Shown here: one piece after another, positions 5,979-14,869 of the stretch
How positions within the stretch are numbered: position 1 is the stretch's first letter
Layout of the letters: each line of letters begins with the position of its first letter
NCBI GenBank assembly: GCA_034659475.1
Contig: JAYEHK010000043.1
Location: 1 to 21,939, forward strand
Origin: JAYEHK01 sp034659475
GTDB lineage: Bacteria; Bacillota; Syntrophomonadia; Syntrophomonadales; Syntrophomonadaceae
Reading direction: 5' to 3'
Length of the DNA stretch: 21,939 nt
Translations under genes and position numbers: made by a program
The notes under the pieces: generated by a model
The model's database searches: none
What the model saw: only the letters and a program-made list of their open reading frames with translations
Told to the model about the DNA's origin: nothing

Positions 5979-8900
5979 ATGATGCTCGTCCGATATGTCC
6001 TGGGAAGGGCAGGAAAAGGGAAAAGCACTCATATTTTTAGTGAGATTAAGGATCAGTTGGAAAAAGATAATCAGCAAAAGATATTGCTTCTTGTGCCAGA
6101 GCAGTATACCCTGCAGGCGGAAAGAGATTTGCTTAGAAATATAGATCAACCAGGGATGATACAGGTCGAGGTGCTCAGTATTACCAGCCTTAGTAATCGA
6201 GTCCTGAATGAAGCGGGAGGAATGACCAGAACCCTTCTGAATGAACAGGGCAGGAATATGGTTTTAAGGAAGCTTATTGAGGAACACATTGATGACCTGA
6301 CCATATTTAAGAAAACGGCCCGGCAGGAGGGCTTTGTCATCAAATTGGGAGACATGATCAAGGAATTGAAGCAGAATGATATCTCGGCTTCATCCTTTGT
6401 GGATACCCAAAAATTATGTGATGAAAATTCCATACTGGGTCAGAAGATCCATGATATAGGATTTCTTTACGAGCAATTAGAGGGGTATCTGGCAGGGCGT
6501 TATATTGATACGGAAGATCGAATGAATCTTTTTATCAAAAAGCTTCCTTGCTCCTCCCTGGTCAGGGGGGCACGGGTCTATATTGATGGTTTCACTACTT
6601 TTTCATCCCAGAGTCTACGAGTAATACGGGAAATCATGCTGCTTGCCGAGGAAACAACCATCAGTTTTACCGTGCCGGTTGAACCGGGCAGCAGAGATCG
6701 TGATCTTTTCCAGGTGAGCTATGATAGCTTTCAAAGGGTACAAAGGATGGTCAGGGAAAGTGGGGTGAAAGAAGAAAACATAACCATTGACGCGCGTCCT
6801 GCCAACCAGTATAAAAGCCCTGATATGGTGCATCTGGAGAGCGAACTTTATGCCTATCCGTTTCGGCAGTACAAGCAGGAAGTGAAGAATCTCAGGCTAT
6901 TTGCCGGTATGAATATCTATACCGAGGTAGAGCATACTGCGGCTGACATTGTTTCGCTTGTTCGTGATAACGAAGATTATCGCTGGCGTGATATCGCTGT
7001 TGTTTGTAATGATTTAGGAACCTATGGGCCAATTATCAAGCGTGTTTTTCGCGATTATGATATCCCGATTTTTTTGGATCAAAAAAGATCTGTTATGGAC
7101 AACCCCATGATTAGGTTCATACTGGCTGCTCTGGATATTGTGGAACGCAATTATCAGTATGACGATATGTTTGCCTATATAAAAACGGGATTTAGTGATC
7201 TGGAAATCGAGGAATATGAAACCCTTGAAAACTATGTGCTTCACTATGGCATTCGCGGCAACCGATGGAAAGAGGAATTCAATCGCGGCGAAGAGGAAGA
7301 AAAAACGTGCTGCGAAGTCTATCGACTGAAGGTAGCAGAGCCATTGCTGAAGTTGGAAAAGAACCTGAAAAAACAGACCTTACTGGGCGATCAGGTGCGA
7401 GTCCTATTTGCGTTTCTTCAGGAGCTTCAGGTTCCTCAAAAACTGGAGGCTTGGATTGAACGGTTTCGCAGCCGTGACATGTACGATCAGGTATTGGAAA
7501 ATGCCCAGATCTGGAACATCATTCTGGATACTCTGGATCAGTTAGTTGAGATTATGGGCGACCAGGAGGCAGCGGTAAAAGACTTTCGCAGAATCCTTGA
7601 AGCAGGCTTTCAATCGTATGAAATGGGGATTATTCCTACGACGGTTGATCAGGTTCTGGTGGGAAGTATTCAGCGTTCCAAGAGTGCAGGCATAAAAGCG
7701 CTGTACGTCATTGGCGTAAATGATGGTGTATTGCCTTCCCGTATGATCAACGAAGATATTCTGGGCAGTGAAGAAAAAGAAACGTTAAGAAATAGTGGCC
7801 TGGATTTTGGGATTGATGAAGATTTAAAAATAATTGAAGAAAAATTCTTGATTTATAATGCGCTGGCCAGCCCCAGTCAAAGGAGCAGTCTTTCCAGTGC
7901 CACATCGGATACAGAAGGACGGGCATTGCGACCTTCATTATTAATGGAACGTTTTCGAACCATTTTTCCCGGTGTGGTTTTTTCAGATGATCTGATTGCT
8001 ACCAGAGAAAATCAACTGTCGACCGTTTCAAAGCCGGAGAGTACCTTCAAATATTTGCTTGAAAACCTCCGCATGAAGTTGGATGGAAGGGAGATTTTTG
8101 ACTTCTGGTGGGATGTGTACGATTGGTATTTTCAGCAGGAGGCGTGGGATCAAAAGAGAAAGGCGGTCATTCAAGCACTGTTTCATCAGAATCAAGTCGA
8201 AAGCCTGGGGCAATTACATGCAAAAGGGCTTTATTCGTGGCCCATTCGGTCCAGTGTATCGCGTCTTGAACGCTTCGTTCAATGTCCTTTTTCTCATTTT
8301 ATTCAGTATGGTCTTAGACCGGGTGAAAGAAAAACGTATGATCTTGCGAATCCTGATATTGGAGACATTTTTCATAGAAGTTTACAGCAGTTCGCAGACC
8401 GGGTAGCTGAGAATGAATGGGAATGGCGTGACCTGGAGAGAGAACAGAGCGATCAACTCATGGATGAGGTCATGGAAACAGTGACACGGGAACATGGCAA
8501 TGGTGTCTTAAACAGCAGTTACCGTTACCAGTACCTTGCGAGGCGACTGGGAAGGATCAGCCGGAGAGCGGCATGGACGCTGACCCAGCACATCAAAAAG
8601 GGTGAATTTGAACCGGTTGGTATAGAGATGGCCTTTGGGGTTCATGCAGACCTTCCTCCTGTCGCAGTAGAACTGGCCAATGGTGATAAGGTCTTACTGG
8701 AGGGGCGGATTGATAGGGTAGATCGTATGGATGAAGGGGAAAACAGCTACATTAAAATAATTGATTATAAATCAGGGGTGAAAAACCTCAAATTATCGGA
8801 TGTTTATCATGGAATGAGTCTACAGCTAATGGTCTATTTACTGGCTGTTTTATCGATGGATGGAAAGGCTGACGGAAAGAATCTTAAACCCGGGGGCGTA

Positions 8901-9368
8901 TTCTATTTTCGTATTGATGATCCCTTTGTGGAATCCGAGGGGGATGTTATCGAAGCCATTGAACGGGAGATTCAAAAAAAGCTGAAAATGACTGGTCTTG
9001 TTGTAGAAGATCTGAAAGTCGTAAAAGGCATGGACCGGGAGATTGAACAGCATTCGGAGGTAATCCCTGTTAGCCTGAAAAAAGATGGCAGCTTTGATGT
9101 GCGTTCCTCCGTATTATCAGAGGAAGATTTTCTTATGCTGCTGCAGCATGTGAACCACTTGCTGGCATTTAACGGACAGGAAATCCTCGGGGGGTGTATT
9201 GACATTCATCCGGTCAAATACGGACAGTTTACCGCCTGCCAGTACTGTAAGTATCAATCGATCTGTCAGTTTGATCGACAGTTAGAAGGAAATGAATACC
9301 GTAACCTTCGATACCTTCGTGATGATGAAGTCATTGAAAAACTAAAGGAGGGAGGGGATCAAAAATGA
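5979..9368 (+). CDS. addB: ATP-dependent helicase/nuclease subunit B
   Basis: AddB pairs with AddA in the helicase-nuclease that processes double-strand breaks and loads RecA. The 1129 residues fit the family (about 1150). A Walker-A-like loop G-R-A-G-K-G-K-S-T is at residues 9-17. The C-terminal RecB-type nuclease shows L-L-E-G-R-I-D-R-V-D, then I-D-Y-K-S-G with D929 and K931, then a Q-L-M-V-Y-L-L segment. The AddB iron-sulphur cluster ligands are present: C769 in F-V-Q-C-P-F, and C1087, C1090 and C1096 in the C-x2-C-x5-C motif. The start is ATG 5979 (or 5982) behind GAGGGGGGAT. The stop overlaps the addA start (ATGA at 9365-9368), which indicates translational coupling. All expected catalytic features are intact. 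Confidence 0.97.
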   Translation: MMLVRYVLGRAGKGKSTHIFSEIKDQLEKDNQQKILLLVPEQYTLQAERDLLRNIDQPGMIQVEVLSITSLSNRVLNEAGGMTRTLLNEQGRNMVLRKLIEEHIDDLTIFKKTARQEGFVIKLGDMIKELKQNDISASSFVDTQKLCDENSILGQKIHDIGFLYEQLEGYLAGRYIDTEDRMNLFIKKLPCSSLVRGARVYIDGFTTFSSQSLRVIREIMLLAEETTISFTVPVEPGSRDRDLFQVSYDSFQRVQRMVRESGVKEENITIDARPANQYKSPDMVHLESELYAYPFRQYKQEVKNLRLFAGMNIYTEVEHTAADIVSLVRDNEDYRWRDIAVVCNDLGTYGPIIKRVFRDYDIPIFLDQKRSVMDNPMIRFILAALDIVERNYQYDDMFAYIKTGFSDLEIEEYETLENYVLHYGIRGNRWKEEFNRGEEEEKTCCEVYRLKVAEPLLKLEKNLKKQTLLGDQVRVLFAFLQELQVPQKLEAWIERFRSRDMYDQVLENAQIWNIILDTLDQLVEIMGDQEAAVKDFRRILEAGFQSYEMGIIPTTVDQVLVGSIQRSKSAGIKALYVIGVNDGVLPSRMINEDILGSEEKETLRNSGLDFGIDEDLKIIEEKFLIYNALASPSQRSSLSSATSDTEGRALRPSLLMERFRTIFPGVVFSDDLIATRENQLSTVSKPESTFKYLLENLRMKLDGREIFDFWWDVYDWYFQQEAWDQKRKAVIQALFHQNQVESLGQLHAKGLYSWPIRSSVSRLERFVQCPFSHFIQYGLRPGERKTYDLANPDIGDIFHRSLQQFADRVAENEWEWRDLEREQSDQLMDEVMETVTREHGNGVLNSSYRYQYLARRLGRISRRAAWTLTQHIKKGEFEPVGIEMAFGVHADLPPVAVELANGDKVLLEGRIDRVDRMDEGENSYIKIIDYKSGVKNLKLSDVYHGMSLQLMVYLLAVLSMDGKADGKNLKPGGVFYFRIDDPFVESEGDVIEAIEREIQKKLKMTGLVVEDLKVVKGMDREIEQHSEVIPVSLKKDGSFDVRSSVLSEEDFLMLLQHVNHLLAFNGQEILGGCIDIHPVKYGQFTACQYCKYQSICQFDRQLEGNEYRNLRYLRDDEVIEKLKEGGDQK

Positions 9369-12300
9369 AACAGTGGACTCCTGAACAATTAGATGCGATA
9401 ACGTGCAGAGATCATAATGTGCTGGTTGCAGCAGCGGCCGGATCGGGCAAGACGGCCGTTCTGGTAGAACGAATCAAACGAATCGTTGTGGAAGATGGGA
9501 TTGATCTGGATCGTTTGCTGATCGTAACCTTTACCAATGCAGCTGCCGGTGAAATGCGTCAGAGAATTGCCGCTGCTATTGTGGATGAATTAGGCAGGGG
9601 ATTGGGCAATGAAGAAGCATTGAGGAAACAGCTGAACCTGCTTAATCGGGCGTCCATTAGTACGCTGCATGCCTTTTGTATTGAAGTGGTACGCCGATAT
9701 TTTTATCTGATCAATGTTGATCCCCGTTGTAAGGTTGCAGATACCGTAGAGAGTGAACTGCTAAAAAAGGAAGCCTTGGAGGAAACCTTTGAATTTTTCT
9801 ACGAACAGGGAGATGATCTGTTTCTTGAATTGGTGGAGATGTTTGGTGACAGCAAAGATGATCAATCCTTTCAGGAGATGATTCTTCGCCTGTATTCATT
9901 TATGCAGAGTCAACCGTCCCCCTGGGATTGGCTGCAAGAGAGCATAGATACTTTTGCTGCCCGTTCTGAGGAGGAATTTGCCGGTTGTGCCTGGGTTCGA
10001 AGCGTAGAAGACCAGATCAGGTTGCAGCTAAACGGTGCACGCGACTTGTTCCAACTGGCGATGGATCTAAGCTTGCTTGATGGGGGACCACTGGATTATG
10101 AACCTGCGCTGCAGAACGATTTGCAGATTGTGGACGATTTATTGCACGCGCTAAATCAGGGCCTGACAATGATGTTACCGGCAATCGCCAGTGTGAAGCA
10201 TAGCAATCTTAAACGCATTAAGTCTGAAGAGGTGCAGGAGGAATTAAAGAATGAATGTCGGGCACTGCGGGATGAAGGTAAAAAAACCATTACAGAAGTA
10301 AAACAGTTTTTCGGCACAAAAACCTTACTGGAATACCAACAGGATATGCAGTCTCTTCATCCCTACATGGAATATCTGTATCAGGTTGTGGAGCGGTTTT
10401 CTCTGCGCTATCAGGAAAAAAAGAACCAAAAGGGGATTGTTGATTTTAATGATATGGAGCATTATGTTCTGACAATTTTAAGTTATCCGGAAGCAGCCCA
10501 GGAATACAGGCAGAAGTTTGCATACATATTTGTGGATGAATATCAGGATAGCAACGGGGTACAGGAAGCCATTATTAACCTCATAAAACGAGAACATAAT
10601 CTGTTCCTGGTAGGCGATGTAAAACAGAGTATATACCGTTTCCGTCAGGCTGACCCGAGTCTCTTTATTGATAAATATTATCGCTACGGCAAACAAGCAA
10701 CCCATGAGGGTTATCGCATTGATCTTAACCAAAACTTCAGGAGTCGTAAAGAGATCCTGGCAGGGGTTAACCATCTGTTCCGGAATATGATGTCTGTGGA
10801 GCTTGGCGAACTTGCATATAATGATGACGTTGCATTGAATCCGGGGATTAAGGAAGGGCCCGATGGCAACCCGGAGATTGGCCTGTATCTTCTGGAAAAC
10901 AGAAAAACAGAGGAGATTTCAGAAGAATTGGAGGACATGGGTAACACCGAGATGGAGGCTAGCCTCTGTGCGGATATTATTAAAGATCTCGTTGGTCAGG
11001 AGATCTACGATGCGGATATCAAAGCCAATCGAAAAATAGAGTATCGGGATATTGTCCTCCTGATGCGTGCAACGCGCAGTGCGGCGCCTGTTTTTGTGGA
11101 TCAGTTTACAGAAGAAGGAATCCCTGTTTATGCGGATGTGGATTCTGGCTTTTTTGATGCACTGGAGGTCCAGGTGTTTATGAATCTGCTGCAGGTCATC
11201 GATAACAGGCAGCAGGATATCCCTTTGTTAAGTGTGATGCGGTCTCCGTTGTTTAATTTTTCCATTGAAGCGCTGATGGAAATCAGAATAAATCAAACCC
11301 AGGGTGGATTGTTTGGGGCTATAGAAGCTTATCGCAAACAGAAGGACGATGACCTGGCTGTGCAGCTCACTGCTTTTGCAGACACACTTTCTCAATGGAA
11401 GGAAGATGCAACTCATCTTTCGGTTGAGGAATTGATTCAGCGGATATTTGAAGAAACCGGTTATTATTATTATGTGGGTGCAATGCCTGGTGGTGAGCAA
11501 AGACAGGCTAACCTGCGGCTCTTTTTGGAACGAGCCAGGCAGTTTCAATCGACCTCGCTTAAAGGTTTGTTCAATTTCATCAAATTTATTGATAACATTC
11601 AAAAATCCAGCAGCGATATGGGGATGGCGAAGGTACTGGGGGAAAACGATAACGTTGTTCGCATCATGAGTATTCATAAAAGCAAAGGGCTTGAATTTCC
11701 GGTGGTTATGCTCGGGGGAATGGGGAAGAAATTCAACCTCCGAGATGCAGGCGGAAGCTTGCTTATCCATAAAGACCTGGGATTGGGACCACGCTATATT
11801 AACCCGTCACTGCGAAAAACCAACGAAACCCTTCCACGGTTTGCCATGAAGCACAAGATTCGCATGGAAAGTCTTTCAGAGGAGATGCGAATTCTGTATG
11901 TGGCTGCCACCCGGGCAGAACAAAGGCTGATAATGATAGGATCTGTACGTGATTTGTCCGCATCTGTGAGAAAATGGAGCCGCCCTCTGAGTCCCTTCGC
12001 ATTGTCTAAAGGGCAATCTTATCTGGACTGGATTGGTCCTGTAATCATGCGCCATCCGGATGGCACTTCTATAAGAAATTTGGCTGAAACGACCATAGAG
12101 GAAACCATTTTCAATGTGGATCAATCCAGGTGGAAAGTGCAAATCTTTCAACGTGCTGATATAGCAACTCATAGGCAAAAAACCATTCAGAACAGGGAAG
12201 AATATGAAAAGTTTCTTAATGATTTTACTAACCCCGGTTTTTCTCCTGAACGTGAGAATCTTTTCGAAAAACTTAACTGGGAGTATCCGTACAAGGGAGC

Positions 12301-12940
12301 TGACTATATTCCATCTAAAGTGTCAGTGACAGAACTTAAAAAACTTAAAAGCAAGCAAATGGATGTCATGCAATATTCATTGCCAGAGCTGAAAAAAACG
12401 CCTAAGTTTATGAAAACAACCGAGGGCTTTTCACCTGCAGAAGTGGGAACCCTTACCCATCTGGTGATGCAGCATCTGGATTTTACGCGCATTTCGGAAC
12501 CATTGATCCATAAGCAACTGGAGGAAATGGTTGAGAATGAAATCCTTACACCGCTTGAATTCGAGGCGATCAATGTTCAGCAGATTACGCAGTTCTTCGG
12601 GACATCTCTGGGACAGAGGGCATTAAAGGCCGATGAAATCTATCGGGAGGTTCCATTTAACCTGTTGATGTCGGCGGCAGAAGTATTTGCTCATGAGGTG
12701 GTATCAGAGGAACAGTTGTTGATTCAAGGGGTGATAGATCTCTATTTTCAGGAAGATCAGGGATTGATACTGGTTGACTATAAGACAGATGCATACTGGC
12801 AGGGAGGAATAGAGACAATAAAGAATCGCTATGATGTGCAGTTAGCCACTTACAAAAAAGCGCTGGAAACCATTGTGGGTATACCCGTACATGAAAGTTA
12901 TCTGTATCTATTTAGGACAGGAGAAGTATTGAAAATGTAG
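9365..12940 (+). CDS. addA: ATP-dependent helicase/nuclease subunit A
   Basis: AddA is the UvrD-like 3'-5' helicase and nuclease subunit of AddAB. The 1191 residues match the usual 1200-1240. Superfamily 1 motifs are all visible: Walker A A-A-A-G-S-G-K-T with K29, T-F-T-N-A-A-A motif Ia, the V-D-E-Y-Q-D-S Walker B at D391-E392, G-D-V-K-Q-S-I-Y-R-F-R motif III, Q-N-F-R-S-R motif IV, S-I-H-K-S-K-G-L-E-F-P motif V and Y-V-A-A-T-R-A motif VI. The C-terminal nuclease has V-D-Y-K-T-D with D1138 and K1140. GGAGGGAGGGG just ahead of the ATG lies inside the addB end. The gene overlaps addB by 4 bases and no terminator separates them. It is a complete, apparently functional gene. Confidence 0.97.
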   Translation: MKQWTPEQLDAITCRDHNVLVAAAAGSGKTAVLVERIKRIVVEDGIDLDRLLIVTFTNAAAGEMRQRIAAAIVDELGRGLGNEEALRKQLNLLNRASISTLHAFCIEVVRRYFYLINVDPRCKVADTVESELLKKEALEETFEFFYEQGDDLFLELVEMFGDSKDDQSFQEMILRLYSFMQSQPSPWDWLQESIDTFAARSEEEFAGCAWVRSVEDQIRLQLNGARDLFQLAMDLSLLDGGPLDYEPALQNDLQIVDDLLHALNQGLTMMLPAIASVKHSNLKRIKSEEVQEELKNECRALRDEGKKTITEVKQFFGTKTLLEYQQDMQSLHPYMEYLYQVVERFSLRYQEKKNQKGIVDFNDMEHYVLTILSYPEAAQEYRQKFAYIFVDEYQDSNGVQEAIINLIKREHNLFLVGDVKQSIYRFRQADPSLFIDKYYRYGKQATHEGYRIDLNQNFRSRKEILAGVNHLFRNMMSVELGELAYNDDVALNPGIKEGPDGNPEIGLYLLENRKTEEISEELEDMGNTEMEASLCADIIKDLVGQEIYDADIKANRKIEYRDIVLLMRATRSAAPVFVDQFTEEGIPVYADVDSGFFDALEVQVFMNLLQVIDNRQQDIPLLSVMRSPLFNFSIEALMEIRINQTQGGLFGAIEAYRKQKDDDLAVQLTAFADTLSQWKEDATHLSVEELIQRIFEETGYYYYVGAMPGGEQRQANLRLFLERARQFQSTSLKGLFNFIKFIDNIQKSSSDMGMAKVLGENDNVVRIMSIHKSKGLEFPVVMLGGMGKKFNLRDAGGSLLIHKDLGLGPRYINPSLRKTNETLPRFAMKHKIRMESLSEEMRILYVAATRAEQRLIMIGSVRDLSASVRKWSRPLSPFALSKGQSYLDWIGPVIMRHPDGTSIRNLAETTIEETIFNVDQSRWKVQIFQRADIATHRQKTIQNREEYEKFLNDFTNPGFSPERENLFEKLNWEYPYKGADYIPSKVSVTELKKLKSKQMDVMQYSLPELKKTPKFMKTTEGFSPAEVGTLTHLVMQHLDFTRISEPLIHKQLEEMVENEILTPLEFEAINVQQITQFFGTSLGQRALKADEIYREVPFNLLMSAAEVFAHEVVSEEQLLIQGVIDLYFQEDQGLILVDYKTDAYWQGGIETIKNRYDVQLATYKKALETIVGIPVHESYLYLFRTGEVLKM

Positions 12941-12953
12941 GGTTTAGGAAGTA

Positions 12954-13127
12954 TTACATTTTAAAATATTTATCTGCAAATTCAACGTCATCAGTGCTAA
13001 GTGCAAAAAGAAGTGATATTATTGATAAGGTGGGGTTTGGTGTGTTAACCGGACAGTTGATATTTATCATTAGATGATAGATGTCATCAAAAACCCAAAA
13101 GAGGCTGTCTTGTAATAAATGGATATT
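12954..13127 (-). pseudogene. Coding-like remnant or very small protein between addA and the lepB cluster
   Basis: The minus-strand frame is open from just after a stop at 13130-13128 to TAA 12956-12954 (57 codons) and reads like protein: D-S-L-F-W-V-F-D-D-I-Y-H-L-M, then P-T-L-S-I-I-S-L-L-F-A-L-S-T-D-D-V and a final A-D-K-Y-F-K-M. The only ATG (13070) gives 38 residues and has no ribosome site. This fits the 3' fragment of a lost gene, a small gene with a non-standard start, or chance. I do not recognise it. Confidence 0.3.
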
Positions 13128-13138
13128 TTATTTACAAT
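13110..13138 (+). promoter_or_regulatory. Promoter of the DUF4264-lepB-surE cluster
   Basis: TTGTAA (13110-13115) and TACAAT (13133-13138) are 17 bases apart, 29 bases upstream of the GTG at 13168. Both hexamers are one or two bases from the sigma-A consensus. Confidence 0.6.
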
Positions 13139-13167
13139 AAAAAGATGTGGAAAGGAGAACGACCAGA

Positions 13168-13344
13168 GTGGACGAAAATAAGGGGAAACTGGAATTGCTG
13201 GCATGGAAGAGTTTTTCACCCAATGATGATTTGGTAAGGGTGGTAGACTTTTTAAATAAAACGCTGAAAGAGAAAGATCTTATGTTTGGAATAGCGAAAG
13301 ATAAAGAGAAAAATGGAATGGTAATCACCGTTTATGAAGTCTAG
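13168..13344 (+). CDS. DUF4264 (YpmA-like) small protein
   Basis: The GTG at 13168 follows AAAGGAG (13151-13157) and gives 58 residues. An earlier in-frame GTG at 13147 precedes that ribosome site and is rejected. The sequence K-L-E-L-L-A-W-K-S-F, then D-L-V-R-V-V-D-F-L-N-K-T-L-K-E-K and L-M-F-G-I-A-K-D, ending V-I-T-V-Y-E-V, follows the pattern of the B. subtilis YpmA family (DUF4264) of unknown function. It is a small soluble protein with a beta strand, helix, strand layout by eye. It is 23 bases ahead of the lepB ATG and probably shares its transcript. The family assignment is from memory but the match is strong. Confidence 0.8.
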   Translation: MDENKGKLELLAWKSFSPNDDLVRVVDFLNKTLKEKDLMFGIAKDKEKNGMVITVYEV

Positions 13345-13367
13345 AGAAAGCTGGTGTGAAGGGTTAT

Positions 13368-13913
13368 ATGGGAACACAGATTAAAGAGTTTCTCAAAGAA
13401 ACCGTTAGTATTATTTTAATTGCATTTGTTCTGGCAATGATCTTACGTTCGTTTGTGATTGAAGGGCGGATTATTCCTACCGGGTCTATGTTGCCTACTC
13501 TTCAACTACAGGATCGCGTAATGGTGAACAAATTTATTTATCGATTCAAAGAACCTGAACGCGGAGAAGTAGTAGTTTTTCGCCCACCGGATGAGCTTAA
13601 TGCTGAAGAAGATTACATCAAGAGAGTTATTGGTTTACCAGGCGAAACCGTTGAAATGAAAAATGGCCGCGTATACATAAATGACCGTCCTCTGAATGAA
13701 CCTTATATACCGGAAGAGCTTAATTATGATTATGGACCCGTTGTTGTTCCGCAGGACAGTCTTCTTGTCCTTGGGGATAATCGAAACCATAGTTTTGACA
13801 GCCATATGTGGAACGCCTGGCTGAAGCAGGATCATATTAAAGGAAAGGCCTTTGTAATTTACTGGCCAATAAAAGAAGTTAACTTATTGCAACGAGAGGT
13901 GTCTTTTGAGTGA
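13368..13913 (+). CDS. lepB: Signal peptidase I
   Basis: This enzyme cleaves signal peptides from exported proteins at the outer membrane face. The ATG at 13368 (181 residues) is preferred because GAAGGG lies 5 bases upstream; the GTG at 13356 would add four residues and has a poorer site. One N-terminal membrane segment (about residues 11-29) is followed by the catalytic box P-T-G-S-M-L-P-T with nucleophile S40, the R-G-E-V-V-V-F-R-P-P box, the D-Y-I-K-R-V-I-G-L-P-G-E box with general base K85, and G-D-N-R-N-H-S-F-D-S near the C-terminus. The length and the single membrane anchor fit Gram-positive SipS-type enzymes. The stop overlaps surE by GTGA, so the two are coupled. Confidence 0.97.
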   Translation: MGTQIKEFLKETVSIILIAFVLAMILRSFVIEGRIIPTGSMLPTLQLQDRVMVNKFIYRFKEPERGEVVVFRPPDELNAEEDYIKRVIGLPGETVEMKNGRVYINDRPLNEPYIPEELNYDYGPVVVPQDSLLVLGDNRNHSFDSHMWNAWLKQDHIKGKAFVIYWPIKEVNLLQREVSFE

Positions 13914-14686
13914 GGATTCTATTAACGAATGACGATGGCGTTTACGCCAGAGGAATACAGGCCCTTGCCAGCGAATTGAGTTCATTGGGGGAGGTTATTC
14001 TGGCTGCACCGGAAAGGCAGCAAAGTGGAACTGGGCATTCGATTACTGTGTTTGACCCGATACGTGTAATGTCAACCACCGTTCCAGGTGCGCTCAAGGC
14101 ATGGATTGTTAGTGGAACACCGGTTGATTGTGTGAAGCTTGCCCTGGTTCGATTAGTAGGGAAACCTGTTGATTTAGTTGTCTCCGGGATTAACCATGGA
14201 GCTAATCTTGGAACCGATGTTTTATATTCCGGCACGGTGTCAGCGGCGGCGGAAGGCGTAATCATGGGCGTTCCTGCCATCGCAGTGTCCCTGAATGATT
14301 TCGGTGAAAAAGCTGATTTTAACTTTGCGGCTCGGTTTACACGTCAGGTTGTTCAATATTCAATGGAACAGGGGATATCAAAAACCACGCTATTAAATGT
14401 TAATATACCTGCTTTACCAGGAAATAAGATAAAAGGTGTGCAGGTAACGAAATTGGGAAATCGCAATTATGAGAATCTGTTTGAAGAACGCAAAGACCCC
14501 AGAGGAAACTCCTATTACTGGATGGGGGGCGGCGTGATGAAGGAAGAACAGGATCAGGAGAGTGATGTGAAACTGGTGGAGGATGGGTTTATCAGCATTA
14601 CTCCCATTCATTTGGATTTAACGGATTATAAGCTCATTGAAAAGTATAAAAAAGAGGGTCAGCATCTTCAGAATTTGTTGCCGTAA
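13910..14686 (+). CDS. surE: 5'/3'-nucleotidase SurE
   Basis: SurE is a divalent-metal nucleoside monophosphate phosphatase. The GTG at 13910 overlaps the lepB stop and gives 258 residues, the family norm. The metal site is complete: D8 and D9 in L-T-N-D-D-G, S39 in Q-Q-S-G-T-G-H-S, and N95 in V-S-G-I-N-H-G-A-N-L-G. The conserved Y-S-G-T-V-S-A-A-A-E-G segment follows. GAGAGGTG about 10 bases upstream serves as ribosome site inside lepB. In many bacteria surE sits with pcm or rpoS; here it is attached to a signal peptidase gene, and no functional link between the two is obvious. Confidence 0.97.
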   Translation: MRILLTNDDGVYARGIQALASELSSLGEVILAAPERQQSGTGHSITVFDPIRVMSTTVPGALKAWIVSGTPVDCVKLALVRLVGKPVDLVVSGINHGANLGTDVLYSGTVSAAAEGVIMGVPAIAVSLNDFGEKADFNFAARFTRQVVQYSMEQGISKTTLLNVNIPALPGNKIKGVQVTKLGNRNYENLFEERKDPRGNSYYWMGGGVMKEEQDQESDVKLVEDGFISITPIHLDLTDYKLIEKYKKEGQHLQNLLP

Positions 14687-14803
14687 TCAGAGTTTATTTT
14701 TAAAATATTGCAGGGAGACTACTTTTTGAGAAAAAGAACCATGTTAATTGCTGGTGAATAAGATTTAGCTTGTGAAAAATCGGGGTACAAAAAGAAAAAT
14801 ATT

Positions 14804-14832
14804 TTGATACTTTGTGCAAAGTATAGTACCAT
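14804..14832 (+). promoter_or_regulatory. Promoter with an operator-like dyad upstream of the EF-G-like gene
   Basis: TTGATA (14804-14809) and TACCAT (14827-14832) have 17-base spacing. Almost filling the spacer is the perfect dyad ATACTTTG-TG-CAAAGTAT (14807-14824). TATAGT at 14822-14827 is an alternative -10. A dyad between -35 and -10 is the classic position for a repressor or MerR-type activator site; which protein binds is unknown. Confidence 0.5.
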
Positions 14833-14869
14833 TTTCTACAGCTATAGAATTTTTGAGGAGGTATTAGTA

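Noticed and set aside
11228..11770. 180-codon minus-strand frame inside addA
   Set aside because: Long, but fully antisense to AddA helicase motifs and rich in His/Phe/Cys as expected of a shadow frame.
6146..12573. Many minus-strand and alternate-frame open frames within addB and addA
   Set aside because: Shadows of strongly conserved coding sequence with all family motifs; none has a convincing ribosome site or family pattern.
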